Shown: piece by piece, positions 15,463 through 23,326 of the stretch
Position numbering within the stretch: the first letter of the stretch is position 1
Layout: each line of letters starts with the position of its first letter
Assembly: GCA_024644015.1 (NCBI GenBank)
Contig: JAHELV010000035.1
Location: 1-33,036, forward strand
Direction: 5' to 3'
Source: Nitriliruptorales bacterium
GTDB taxonomy: Bacteria > Actinomycetota > Nitriliruptoria > Euzebyales > JAHELV01
DNA length: 33,036 nucleotides
Translations under genes and position numbers: made by a program
Notes under the pieces: generated by a model
Told to the model about the DNA's origin: nothing
Databases searched by the model: none
What the model saw: only the letters and a program-made list of their open reading frames with translations

Positions 15463-16721
15463 CACACGCGGCCACCCGCCGCGGCGGCGCGGCAGGCGCC
15501 AGGCCGCCCGTGCAGCAATGGTGGCGCACGGTCGAGATCGCTGTGGAGGCCGCGGACGCCGTGATGCCGAGCGGCGAGCTGTGCTGGCTGGCGCCGTCGA
15601 TCCAGATCGCCGGCTGGTCGACCGCACTGCGGATCCCGTTGGACGACCCGGAGCGGCGCGTCGCCGCGGCGGACCTGCTGACCGGCGGCTTCGCGGCCAT
15701 TGACGGCGCCGGCGGCCCGGGGCCACTGGCGTTCGCCAGCCTGACCTTCGATCCTCACGCGCCGGGCTCGGTTCTGGTGGTGCCACGGACGACGGTGCGA
15801 CGCCACGACGGCCGGGCGTGGCTCACGGTCGTCCAGGACCGGCCGGTCACCGGCGACGATCTGGCGGTGCCTCCGGCACCGGGCGCGCCCGCCGCGCCGC
15901 CACGCGTGCGCTACGCCGGTGCGACGGCGGCTGAGATCGCCTGGGTCGATGCGGTCGATCGCGCCGTGCGACGCATCCGCGACGGCCAGATCGAGAAGGT
16001 CGTGCTTGCCCGCGACCGCCTCGTCTACAGCGACGACGCCTTCGATCTGCCCGGTCTTGTCACGCATCTGCACCGACGGTTCCCGTCCTGCTACACCTTC
16101 AGGGTGGAGGGGCTGGTCGGCGCGTCGCCGGAGTTGTTGGTCCGTCGCGACGGGTCGAATGTCACGTCGATGGTGCTGGCTGGCACCGCCCGCCGCGGCG
16201 GCGGCGAGCGTGAGGACCGGCGGATCGGTGCACAGCTGCTGGCGTCCCCGAAGGACCTTGCCGAGCACCGTCCCGCTGTCGACTCGGTGCGCTCGACGCT
16301 CGGGCCGCTGGTGTCGCGGCTCGACGTCGAGGAGCATCCGCACCTGCTGAAGCTGGCCAACGTGCAACACCTCGCCACACGGATCACCGGGACGCTGACC
16401 AGTCCGATCGACGCGCTGGAGCTCGCCGGGCGCCTGCATCCCACAGCGGCGGTGGGCGGCACGCCGACCGGGCGCGCGTTGGACGTGATCGCCGAGCTCG
16501 AGACGATCGACCGTGGACGGTACGCAGGACCGGTCGGATGGGTCGACGCGGCGGGCGACGGCGAGTTCGCGATCGCCCTGCGGTGCGCGCAGGTCGATGG
16601 CGCCATGGCACGACTGTTCGCGGGCGCCGGCCTCGTGGCTGGTTCGCTGCCCGAGTCCGAGCTCGAGGAGACCCGGCTGAAGCTGCGGGCGATGCAGTCG
16701 GCGTTCGGCGCGACCCGCTGA
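15459..16721 (+). CDS. menF: Isochorismate synthase (MenF)
   Basis: A 420-residue chorismate-utilising enzyme that converts chorismate to isochorismate, the entry step of classical menaquinone synthesis. The C-terminal chorismate-binding domain shows IEKVVLAR with the likely base K180, HPTAAVGGTP (327-336), and AELETIDRGRYAGPVGW (345-361) with GDGEFAIALRC. The conserved acidic residues for Mg2+ lie in these and in SELEET near the end. A salicylate-type isochorismate synthase for siderophores is the main alternative, but the adjacent menD, menC, menA and menE favour menaquinone. The ATG overlaps the merR stop. Confidence 0.93.
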   Translation: MTHAATRRGGAAGARPPVQQWWRTVEIAVEAADAVMPSGELCWLAPSIQIAGWSTALRIPLDDPERRVAAADLLTGGFAAIDGAGGPGPLAFASLTFDPHAPGSVLVVPRTTVRRHDGRAWLTVVQDRPVTGDDLAVPPAPGAPAAPPRVRYAGATAAEIAWVDAVDRAVRRIRDGQIEKVVLARDRLVYSDDAFDLPGLVTHLHRRFPSCYTFRVEGLVGASPELLVRRDGSNVTSMVLAGTARRGGGEREDRRIGAQLLASPKDLAEHRPAVDSVRSTLGPLVSRLDVEEHPHLLKLANVQHLATRITGTLTSPIDALELAGRLHPTAAVGGTPTGRALDVIAELETIDRGRYAGPVGWVDAAGDGEFAIALRCAQVDGAMARLFAGAGLVAGSLPESELEETRLKLRAMQSAFGATR

Positions 16722-16760
16722 CCCGGTGGTCGCGGCCGACCGGCCGGGAGCCGCACCACA

Positions 16761-16800
16761 GCGCGCGGCTGCGCTCGCGAGACCGCAGTCCACCGCGCGC
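16761..16800. terminator. Hairpin between convergent menF and menD
   Basis: A stem of 8 plus 5 bp: arms GCGCGCGGCTGCG (16761-16773) against CGCAG (16784-16788) and CCGCGCGC (16793-16800), with a 4-base bulge and a 10-base loop. It sits in the 91-base gap between the two convergent stop codons and is well placed to end transcription from both sides. It has no U-run on either strand, as is common in high-GC actinobacteria, so termination is inferred. Confidence 0.5.
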
Positions 16801-16812
16801 CGTGACGAGTCG

Positions 16813-18522
16813 CTATCCGCGGACGGCGTCGGCGACGATCGTCGCGAGCTCTCGGTGCAGCGCGGCGTTGGCGTCACGGTCGGTGCGCACCTCGATCAGG
16901 TGCAGCCCACCCGCGGCCTGGGCGCCCGCCACCAGATCCGGCAGGTCAACCGCGCGGGCCAGAGGGTGGTATGCCAGGCCGAAGACCTCCGCGACGTGGG
17001 CGAGACGGATGCCGTGCGGCGTGCCGAACAGCCGCTCGAAGCCGTCGACATCCCGCTGCTCGAGGAGCGAGAAGATGCCGCCGCCGTCGTTGTTGACGAC
17101 CACGAAGACCGCATCGACGTCGACCGCCGGGGCGACGAGGAAGCCGTTCTGGTCATGCAGCAGCGACAGGTCGCCACTGAGCGCCGCAACCGGTCCACCG
17201 TGGGCGATCGCCGCCCCCAAGACCATCGACACGAAGCCGTCGATGCCACTGGCGCCGCGGTTGCCGATGATCCGCAGACCCTCCCGCGGCCGCATGACCG
17301 CCGACAGATCGCGTATCGGCATGCTCGAAGCCACCGCCAGCAGCGCACCATCCGGCAGGCACCCCGCCAGATCGCGCGCGACCCGCGGTTCGCTCGGCGC
17401 CGCTCGCGAATCGAGCGCTGCGTCGACGGCGGCGCGTGCCGCCCGTTCCGCATGCCGCCATTGCGCCAGGAAGTGGGTCGTGCGGTGCCCGTCGATGCAG
17501 GCGGCGACATCGCGCAGCAGGACGGTCGGATCGGCGCACACGATGCGCGCCGCGGTGCGCCCCGGGTCCAGCCATGCCCCGTCGGCATCGATCACGACCA
17601 CGGTGGCGATCTCGTCGAGCCATCGCAGAACGGCGCGCGTCAACACCGGGCGGCCGACGACGATCGCGACGTCGGGCCGGTGCGCCCGCGCGAACGCGTC
17701 GCCGGCGAGCAGCAGCTCGGCGGTGCTGACGACATGGTCGCCGGTGCGCGCGCCACTGTGGGGCTCGGCGATGACCGGCCAGCCGGCCGCGGCCGCGAAC
17801 CCGGCGGCGACCGGACCATCCACCCTGACGTCGCCGAGCACCAGCGCGCCGCGCGGCGCCGCCTGCACCATACCGGCCACCTCGGCGACGAGTGCCGGGT
17901 CGGTTGCGGCGCGCGGGCGCGGGTTGGCGGTCCACGGCGCGCCACCGGCCCGGCCGTCGAGCGGCTCGGGCCAGGTCGCGTCGTCGTCGGGGACCAGGGG
18001 CTCGCGCAGGCCGACGTTGCAGTGCACCGGCCCCGGCGGGCGCCCTCGGCACGTTGCGAGCGCCCGTGCCGCGACCGATCGCCAGTACGCCACCTGCCCG
18101 ACCCGCCGCTGCTCTGCGACGCTGACGTCGACCGCCCAGCGCGTCGCGCCGCCGAACAGACCGACCTGATCGATCGTCTGGTTGGCACCGGTCCCCCGGA
18201 GCTCCGGCGGCCGGTCCGCCGTGAGCAGCAGCAGCGGCGTGCGCGAGTGGTGCGCCTCGACCACCGCTGGATGGAAGTTGACCGCGGCGGTCCCCGACGA
18301 GCAGACGACCGCAGCCGGTACGCCTCCGGCCTTGCCGATGCCGAGCGCCGCGAAGGCCGCCGACCGCTCGTCGATCTCGACGTGCACGGCGATGTCGGGA
18401 TGGCGGTCGAACGCCAGTGTCAGCGGCGCGCTGCGCGAGCCGGGCGCAACCACCGCGTGGCGCAGGCCGCCACGCGCGAACTCGTCGACGAGGACCCGGG
18501 ACTGCGCAGTCGACGGGTTCAT
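16813..18522 (-). CDS. menD: SEPHCHC synthase (MenD)
   Basis: A 569-residue thiamine-diphosphate enzyme that condenses isochorismate with 2-oxoglutarate to give SEPHCHC. The N-terminal part has VAPGSRSAPLTLAF and IDERSAAFAALG with the TPP-activating Glu near residue 52. TADRPPELRGTGANQTIDQ follows. The C-terminal TPP domain shows SGDLSLLHDQNGFL and NNDGGGIFS. Length is normal. ATG 18522 is chosen because it overlaps the menC stop by 4 bases (ATGA) and begins MNPSTAQSRV at the expected N-terminus. An open stretch of 37 codons upstream lies inside menC. The product feeds an MenH activity, which is not encoded in the window. Confidence 0.95.
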   Translation of the reverse strand: MNPSTAQSRVLVDEFARGGLRHAVVAPGSRSAPLTLAFDRHPDIAVHVEIDERSAAFAALGIGKAGGVPAAVVCSSGTAAVNFHPAVVEAHHSRTPLLLLTADRPPELRGTGANQTIDQVGLFGGATRWAVDVSVAEQRRVGQVAYWRSVAARALATCRGRPPGPVHCNVGLREPLVPDDDATWPEPLDGRAGGAPWTANPRPRAATDPALVAEVAGMVQAAPRGALVLGDVRVDGPVAAGFAAAAGWPVIAEPHSGARTGDHVVSTAELLLAGDAFARAHRPDVAIVVGRPVLTRAVLRWLDEIATVVVIDADGAWLDPGRTAARIVCADPTVLLRDVAACIDGHRTTHFLAQWRHAERAARAAVDAALDSRAAPSEPRVARDLAGCLPDGALLAVASSMPIRDLSAVMRPREGLRIIGNRGASGIDGFVSMVLGAAIAHGGPVAALSGDLSLLHDQNGFLVAPAVDVDAVFVVVNNDGGGIFSLLEQRDVDGFERLFGTPHGIRLAHVAEVFGLAYHPLARAVDLPDLVAGAQAAGGLHLIEVRTDRDANAALHRELATIVADAVRG

Positions 18523-19520
18523 CGCGGCACGGGGTCGCCGGGCGACCGGGCACCGTCCCGGCTGTCGGGGACCCGACGTGCGGCGTCCAGACGCCGGTCG
18601 AGCTCCGCGTGGACTCCAGCGGCGGCCGCCCACCGGTCGAGCAGTGCGACTGCCGGGACGGGCCGCCGAACGGCGAGCTCACCGGAGATCGGGCGGAGCG
18701 GGGCTGTCGTCACGTCGCCTGCCAACAGGGACATGGTGCCCAGACCGCAGGCGTACGGCAGCGAAGGCAGCGCCGCGGCGAGCGCGAGCCCGGCGGCCAG
18801 CCCGACCGAGGTCTCGACGGCCGACGACACGACCGCGGGACGCCCACACGCCTCAGCGACCTGAAGGCAACGCCGGACACCCCCGAGCGGCTGCACCTTG
18901 AGGATCACGACGTCGGCAGCTCCGATGCCGGGTATGCGCAGCGGATCCGGCGCGAGGCGCACCGACTCGTCGGCGGCCAGCGGTACGTCCACCTGGCGAC
19001 GCAGGCGGGCGAAGTCAGCGAGCTCGGCAACCGGCTGCTCGACGTACTCCAGGTCGAAGCGGGCAAGCCGTCGCAGACGTCGGACCGCCGTGTCGACGTC
19101 CCAGCCGGCGTTCACGTCGAGGCGCACCTTGCCCCGGGGACCGAGCGCGTCGCGCACGGCCTCGACCCGGTCGATGTCGCCGTCGTCGCCGACCTTCACC
19201 TTCACGGTGGCGCAGCCCGACGACGTGACGATGTGGTGCGCCCGGCCCGGCTCGACAGCGGGGACGATCGCGTTCACCGGCACCGCGTCGCGCCGTGGCC
19301 GCGGCCACGGCTCGGTGGCCGCCTCGCGGGCCGCGCGCCACCAGCGCGCCGCGAGCCGGGGTCCGTACTCGGGGAACGGCGACCACTCGCCCCACCCGGC
19401 TGGTCCGCGCACCAGCAGACCACGCCGGGAGCGCACGCCGCGGAACCCCACGGTCAGCGGGATCTCGAACGCACCCACGACCGCGACGGCCGCGTCGGCG
19501 GCCGTCTGCCGAGCATGCAT
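18519..19520 (-). CDS. menC: o-Succinylbenzoate synthase (MenC)
   Basis: A 333-residue enolase-superfamily enzyme that dehydrates SHCHC to o-succinylbenzoate. Catalytic Lys of the KxK motif are K107 and K109 (TVKVKVG). Mg2+ ligands are D135 (LDVNAGW), E161 (YVEQPV) and D184 (AADES), with the second base K208 (VILKVQPLGG). Length is normal. It starts 10 bases after menA and overlaps menD. The ATG at 19520 lacks a Shine-Dalgarno sequence but is 7 bases after TAACAT, so it may also have its own leaderless transcript. Confidence 0.94.
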   Translation of the reverse strand: MHARQTAADAAVAVVGAFEIPLTVGFRGVRSRRGLLVRGPAGWGEWSPFPEYGPRLAARWWRAAREAATEPWPRPRRDAVPVNAIVPAVEPGRAHHIVTSSGCATVKVKVGDDGDIDRVEAVRDALGPRGKVRLDVNAGWDVDTAVRRLRRLARFDLEYVEQPVAELADFARLRRQVDVPLAADESVRLAPDPLRIPGIGAADVVILKVQPLGGVRRCLQVAEACGRPAVVSSAVETSVGLAAGLALAAALPSLPYACGLGTMSLLAGDVTTAPLRPISGELAVRRPVPAVALLDRWAAAAGVHAELDRRLDAARRVPDSRDGARSPGDPVPR

Positions 19521-19527
19521 GCGTCCG

Positions 19528-19533
19528 ATGTTA
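19528..19533 (-). promoter_or_regulatory. -10 element for a leaderless menC-menD transcript
   Basis: Minus-strand TAACAT, 7 bases before the menC ATG. Its TAA is also the menA stop codon. It would allow menC-menD expression without menA. Confidence 0.45.
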
Positions 19534-20430
19534 GAAGAACCCGCCGGGCGCGACCGAGGCCACCGACAGCCCGGCGGCCAGCAGGAGGCCGTAGACCAGC
19601 TGCAGGCGACCGGTCGCTGCGAGGCCGGACACGAGCAGCGCCGGATCGTCCACCTCGATGCCGTCGGCTGTCCGGTTCTGGGCCGTCAACGCGAGGGGCA
19701 GCGCAAGGTAGGCGATCGCCGGCCACACCGACAGGGCCGCGAGCGCGACCAGCCCGGTCCACAGGATCGCGACGTTGATCAGGACGATGAACAGATAGAA
19801 GGTGCGCTTCGAACCGATCCGGACCGCGAGCGTGCGCTTGCCGACGAGCTCGTCGGTTGGGATGTCGCGAAGATTGTTGATCACCAGCAGTGCGACCGAC
19901 AACAGGCCCACCGGCACGGCGGCGAACGCTGGTAGCCACCGCACCGTCTCGTCCTGCACGTATGCCGAGCCCATCGTGGCCACCAGCCCGAAGAAGACGA
20001 AGACGAAGACTTCGCCCAGCCCCGCGGACGCGTACGGACGTGGCCCACCGCTGTACCCGATCGCCGCGGCGAAGCACAGCGCGCCGACGAGCAGCAGAAT
20101 CCAGCCGGCGGCGGCGGCCAGAGCGATCCCTGCAACGGCAGCCACCGCGAGGGCGACCACCATGCCCGCGCGCATGCGCTGCGGCGGGATGAGACCGGAC
20201 GCGACCGCCCGGCGCGGGCCCCGGCGCTCCGGTGTGTCCACGCCGCGGATGCCGTCGAAGTAGTCGTTGGCGAAGTTGACCGCGATCTGCACCGCCAGCG
20301 CGACGATGAGCGCTGCGCCCATCCGCCACGGGACGAACCGCGTCGCCGCCGCCGTGCCCACCAGTACAGGAGAGATCGCGGCAGGCAGCGTGCGCGGCCG
20401 TGCTGCGGCCACCCAGACCTCAGCCGACAC
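19531..20430 (-). CDS. menA: 1,4-Dihydroxy-2-naphthoate polyprenyltransferase (MenA)
   Basis: A 299-residue UbiA-family membrane prenyltransferase that attaches the polyprenyl tail to 1,4-dihydroxy-2-naphthoate. Both Asp-rich motifs are visible: NDYFDGIRGVD (residues 55-65) and NNLRDIPTDELVGKRTLAVR (about 190-209). The rest is eight or nine hydrophobic helices. Length is normal. The GTG at 20430 has GGGAG 7 bases upstream. It is divergent from menE with only 39 bases between start codons, and it is followed by menC after 10 bases. Confidence 0.96.
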   Translation of the reverse strand: MSAEVWVAAARPRTLPAAISPVLVGTAAATRFVPWRMGAALIVALAVQIAVNFANDYFDGIRGVDTPERRGPRRAVASGLIPPQRMRAGMVVALAVAAVAGIALAAAAGWILLLVGALCFAAAIGYSGGPRPYASAGLGEVFVFVFFGLVATMGSAYVQDETVRWLPAFAAVPVGLLSVALLVINNLRDIPTDELVGKRTLAVRIGSKRTFYLFIVLINVAILWTGLVALAALSVWPAIAYLALPLALTAQNRTADGIEVDDPALLVSGLAATGRLQLVYGLLLAAGLSVASVAPGGFF

Positions 20431-20456
20431 GGACCGACTCCCGTCTCCAGCATCGC

Positions 20457-20462
20457 TAGCGT
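20457..20462 (+). promoter_or_regulatory. -10 element for a leaderless menE transcript
   Basis: TAGCGT, 7 bases before the ATG at 20470. It overlaps the palindrome GCTAGC (20455-20460) between divergent menA and menE, so the two promoters must share sequence. Confidence 0.5.
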
Positions 20463-20469
20463 GTGGACG

Positions 20470-21681
20470 ATGGACTCGTCGCAGGCTAGCGCGCCACGGC
20501 CGGGTGCACGGTTGGTCGCCGTGCGCGGGTCCGGTTCTGCCACGATCGACCTGATCGATCGCGTGTGGGCAGCAGGCGACGCGGCGCTACCCATCGACCC
20601 GGCGCTGCGGGACCGGGCGGCACGGTCGATCGCGGTCGGGCTCGGCGCCCACGAACTGCGTGACACGACCGGTGCGGTCCAGCTCGGTGGTGGGGTCGCC
20701 GTGCCGGCAGGCACCGCTCTCGTCATCCGCACGTCGGGGACGACGGGCCGGGCCCGCGGTGTCGTGCTCGGCCACCAGGCACTCGACGCCACGGTGGCCG
20801 CCAGTATCGACCGCCTGGACGCCGGTGCCGGAGCGCGTTGGCTGGGTGTCCTGCCGCTCCATCACGTGGCCGGCGTGCTGGTGGTGCTGCGCGCCAGAGC
20901 CGCGGGGGCCGCGCCGGTGCTGCACGACCGCTTCGACGTCACGCGGGTCGGCGCCGCCACCGACGTGACGCACGTCGCGCTGGTGCCGACCATGCTGCAC
21001 CGCCTGCTGGAGCAGGACGTCGATGTCGGCCGCTTCGCCCGGATCCTGCTGGGCGGGGCGGCGCCACCGGCCGGCCTGCTCGACCGCGCCGCAGCCGCCG
21101 GCGCGCGGGTCACGGTGAGCTACGGCATGACAGAGACCGCCGGTGGGTGTGTCTACGACGGGCGTCCGCTCGACGGCGTCGCGGTCGCGGTCGCACCTGA
21201 CCAGCGGGTACTCATACGCGGCGCCGTCCTCGCCGACGGCTACCGGGTCGACGGCGGGCTCACGCCGCTGTGCGACGCCGACGGCTGGTTCCACAGCGGC
21301 GATCTCGGTCGGTTCGAAGGTGGCCGGCTGGTGATCACGGGGCGGGTCGACGACGTCATCGTCACCGGCGGCGTCAACGTGTCCACGACGGTGGTGGCCG
21401 GGCTGCTGCGGCGGCATCCGCAGGTGGCTGACGCGGCGGTGGTCGCGGTGACCGACGCCGACTGGGGTCAGCGCACCGTCGCCTACGTGGTGCCTGTCGA
21501 CGCCGAGCGGCCGCCGACGCTCGAGGCGCTGCGGGTCCACGTGCGACGGCATGCCGACCCGGCGCTCGCGCCCCGAGGGCTGCGTGTGGTGACGTCGCTG
21601 CCGCTGACCACGCTGGGCAAGGTGGACCACGGCGCGCTGCGCGCCGCAGCGACCGCGCCGGCGGACACGGGCTCGACATGA
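20470..21681 (+). CDS. menE: o-Succinylbenzoate-CoA ligase (MenE)
   Basis: A 403-residue ANL-superfamily adenylate-forming enzyme that activates o-succinylbenzoate to its CoA thioester. The phosphate loop is RTSGTTGRARGVV (about residues 87-99), with Arg where PKG is usual. SYGMTETAGG is the A5 motif, WFHSGDLGRFEGG the A7 region, and LTTLGKVDHGAL carries the C-terminal catalytic Lys. It is shorter than typical acyl-CoA ligases but similar to compact actinobacterial MenE proteins. ATG 20470 is preferred over an in-frame GTG three codons earlier, because the -10-like TAGCGT sits 7 bases before it. Men context makes the assignment firm. Confidence 0.92.
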   Translation: MDSSQASAPRPGARLVAVRGSGSATIDLIDRVWAAGDAALPIDPALRDRAARSIAVGLGAHELRDTTGAVQLGGGVAVPAGTALVIRTSGTTGRARGVVLGHQALDATVAASIDRLDAGAGARWLGVLPLHHVAGVLVVLRARAAGAAPVLHDRFDVTRVGAATDVTHVALVPTMLHRLLEQDVDVGRFARILLGGAAPPAGLLDRAAAAGARVTVSYGMTETAGGCVYDGRPLDGVAVAVAPDQRVLIRGAVLADGYRVDGGLTPLCDADGWFHSGDLGRFEGGRLVITGRVDDVIVTGGVNVSTTVVAGLLRRHPQVADAAVVAVTDADWGQRTVAYVVPVDAERPPTLEALRVHVRRHADPALAPRGLRVVTSLPLTTLGKVDHGALRAAATAPADTGST

Positions 21682-21761
21682 CCGTCCGGCGGGAGCGGTG
21701 CCGCAGTGCGTCGCCCCCCGCGCGGGCAGGCGACCCTGGCGTACCGCTGGTGGCGGGTGGC

Positions 21762-21767
21762 TACCAT
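21762..21767 (+). promoter_or_regulatory. -10 element for a leaderless ctaA transcript
   Basis: TACCAT, 7 bases before the ATG at 21775. No Shine-Dalgarno sequence is present; the -35 is weak. Nothing else is recognised in the 93 bases after menE. Confidence 0.45.
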
Positions 21768-21774
21768 CGGGCGC

Positions 21775-22710
21775 ATGTCCGACGCGTCGCAGACCGCGAG
21801 CACGACCGTGATGGACCGCATCTCGCTGGCGGCCATCGTCACCAATGTCGCGATCGTGGTGACCGGTGGCGCCGTTCGACTGACCGGTTCCGGTCTTGGA
21901 TGCCCCGAGTGGCCGACGTGCAACGAGGGCAGCGTGGTGCCGGTCGCCGCGGCCGATGTCGCGGCATGGCACCAGGCGATCGAGTTCGGCAACCGCCTGC
22001 TCAGCTTCGTCGTGCTCGCGGTCGCGGTCGCCGCGCTGGTCGCCGCGCTGCGGCTGCGGCCGCGGCGGCGCGACGTCGTGCGGCTCGCGGCGCTGCTGCC
22101 GCTCGGCGTGCTGGCACAGGGCGTGATCGGTGGCATCACGGTGCTGACCGGACTGCACCCGCTGATCGTGGCGGCGCACTTCCTGACCTCCATCGCGCTC
22201 ATCGCTGCGGCCGTCGCGTTGCACCACCGGGTACGACACGGCCCCGGATCAACCGGAAGCGCGGTGCGGCCCGAGTTGCGCCGGGTGCAGCACGTGCTGG
22301 TCGGCGTCGTGGCCGCGGTGTTGACGCTCGGCACGCTGGTGACCGCCTCGGGACCCCATGCCGGCGACGCCAACACGCCGCGTCTGGGCCTGGACCCGCG
22401 TCTGACCAGCCAGTTCCACGCCGACGGTGTGTTCCTGCTCCTGGGCCTGGCGATCGGGTTGTGGTTCGGGTTGCGCGCGACCGACGCGCCACTGCGGGCG
22501 CAACGAGCCGCAACCGTGCTGCTCGCTGTGGCTGTCGCGCAGGGCGCCATCGGCTACGTCCAGTACTTCACGGGCCTGCCCGAGATCCTCGTCGGTGCCC
22601 ACCTGCTGGGCGCGTGCCTGGTGTGGATCGCCACGCTGCGTCTGTGGCTGATGTCCGCGGTCCGGTCCCCCGCCAGCGGCTCGACGGAGCGGGTTCAGGC
22701 GTCGCGGTGA
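21775..22710 (+). CDS. ctaA: Heme A synthase (CtaA/COX15)
   Basis: A 311-residue membrane enzyme with eight helices that oxidises the methyl group of heme O to make heme A for aa3-type oxidases. Heme-ligand-type histidines are H66 (AWHQAIEFGNR), H135 (HPLIVAAHF), H215 (QFHADGVF) and H276 (VGAHLLGA). A cysteine pair C43 and C49 (GCPEWPTC) lies in the first external loop, as in the cysteine-containing class. Length is normal. The ATG at 21775 fits the -10-like element and the first helix; the frame opens 23 codons earlier with no support. CtaB and oxidase genes are not in the window. Confidence 0.93.
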   Translation: MSDASQTASTTVMDRISLAAIVTNVAIVVTGGAVRLTGSGLGCPEWPTCNEGSVVPVAAADVAAWHQAIEFGNRLLSFVVLAVAVAALVAALRLRPRRRDVVRLAALLPLGVLAQGVIGGITVLTGLHPLIVAAHFLTSIALIAAAVALHHRVRHGPGSTGSAVRPELRRVQHVLVGVVAAVLTLGTLVTASGPHAGDANTPRLGLDPRLTSQFHADGVFLLLGLAIGLWFGLRATDAPLRAQRAATVLLAVAVAQGAIGYVQYFTGLPEILVGAHLLGACLVWIATLRLWLMSAVRSPASGSTERVQASR

Positions 22711-22828
22711 TGTGCGGTCTGCCCACACCGGGAGTCCGAACAGCGGCCGTGTACGGCTCCGGCTCCCCGGGAGTGCTCCCGGCTATCGTTGCGATCGAGC
22801 TGCCGCATCCGAGGAAGGTGACCCCGCG

Positions 22829-23182
22829 ATGAGCGACGAACACCAGGTTCCGCCTTCGGTGGAGCAGAGCCAGGACCGGATTCAGGAGCGGGACTACGAG
22901 TCGGACTTCGCGCAGTTGCCGGACGCCGAGGTCCAGCGCCGCGCCGAGCCGGGCGCTGGACCGTACGGCTCGACCGCCACGTCCGGCACGAACGGGCCCG
23001 TCATCCTCATGGCGATCGGGGCGCTGATCGCCGCATCGGTCTTCCTGTTCCGCTCACTGTGGATGCTTGTCCTCGGTATCGGCATCTTCCTCGCCGCGGC
23101 GATCTGGGCGGGCGTCACCGGCCGGTCGGCGGGGACCATGGCGGGCAGCGGTCCGTCGACGCTCGATCCCGACGAGCACTGA
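22829..23182 (+). CDS. Small hypothetical membrane protein
   Basis: A 117-residue protein. The first 50 residues are charged (QDRIQERDYESDFAQLPDAE), two adjacent hydrophobic helices span about residues 57-75 and 77-96, and a short polar tail ends DPDEH. The ATG at 22829 is supported by GAGGAAGG 8-10 bases upstream; an open frame to 22712 would overlap the upstream spacer without a signal. I do not recognise a family. It follows ctaA by 118 bases in the same direction and could be an accessory membrane protein. Confidence 0.75.
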   Translation: MSDEHQVPPSVEQSQDRIQERDYESDFAQLPDAEVQRRAEPGAGPYGSTATSGTNGPVILMAIGALIAASVFLFRSLWMLVLGIGIFLAAAIWAGVTGRSAGTMAGSGPSTLDPDEH

Positions 23183-23326
23183 CGGCACGGCCCAGGCTTC
23201 ATCGGTCACGCCGAACTATGGTCCAGGCGAACTTCGGCAGTGGCGAACAACGGTGTGATAGGTGGTCGGACCGGCTGCGGGCAGCGCATGCTTCGTTCGC
23301 TACATCGCCGGTGGCAGACTTCGGCA

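Noticed and set aside
16726-18864. A 712-codon open frame on the plus strand opposite menD and part of menC
   Set aside because: It is antisense to menD, whose motifs are complete. The translation is Arg/Ala/His/Gln-rich without a fold signature, a usual by-product of GC-rich third positions.
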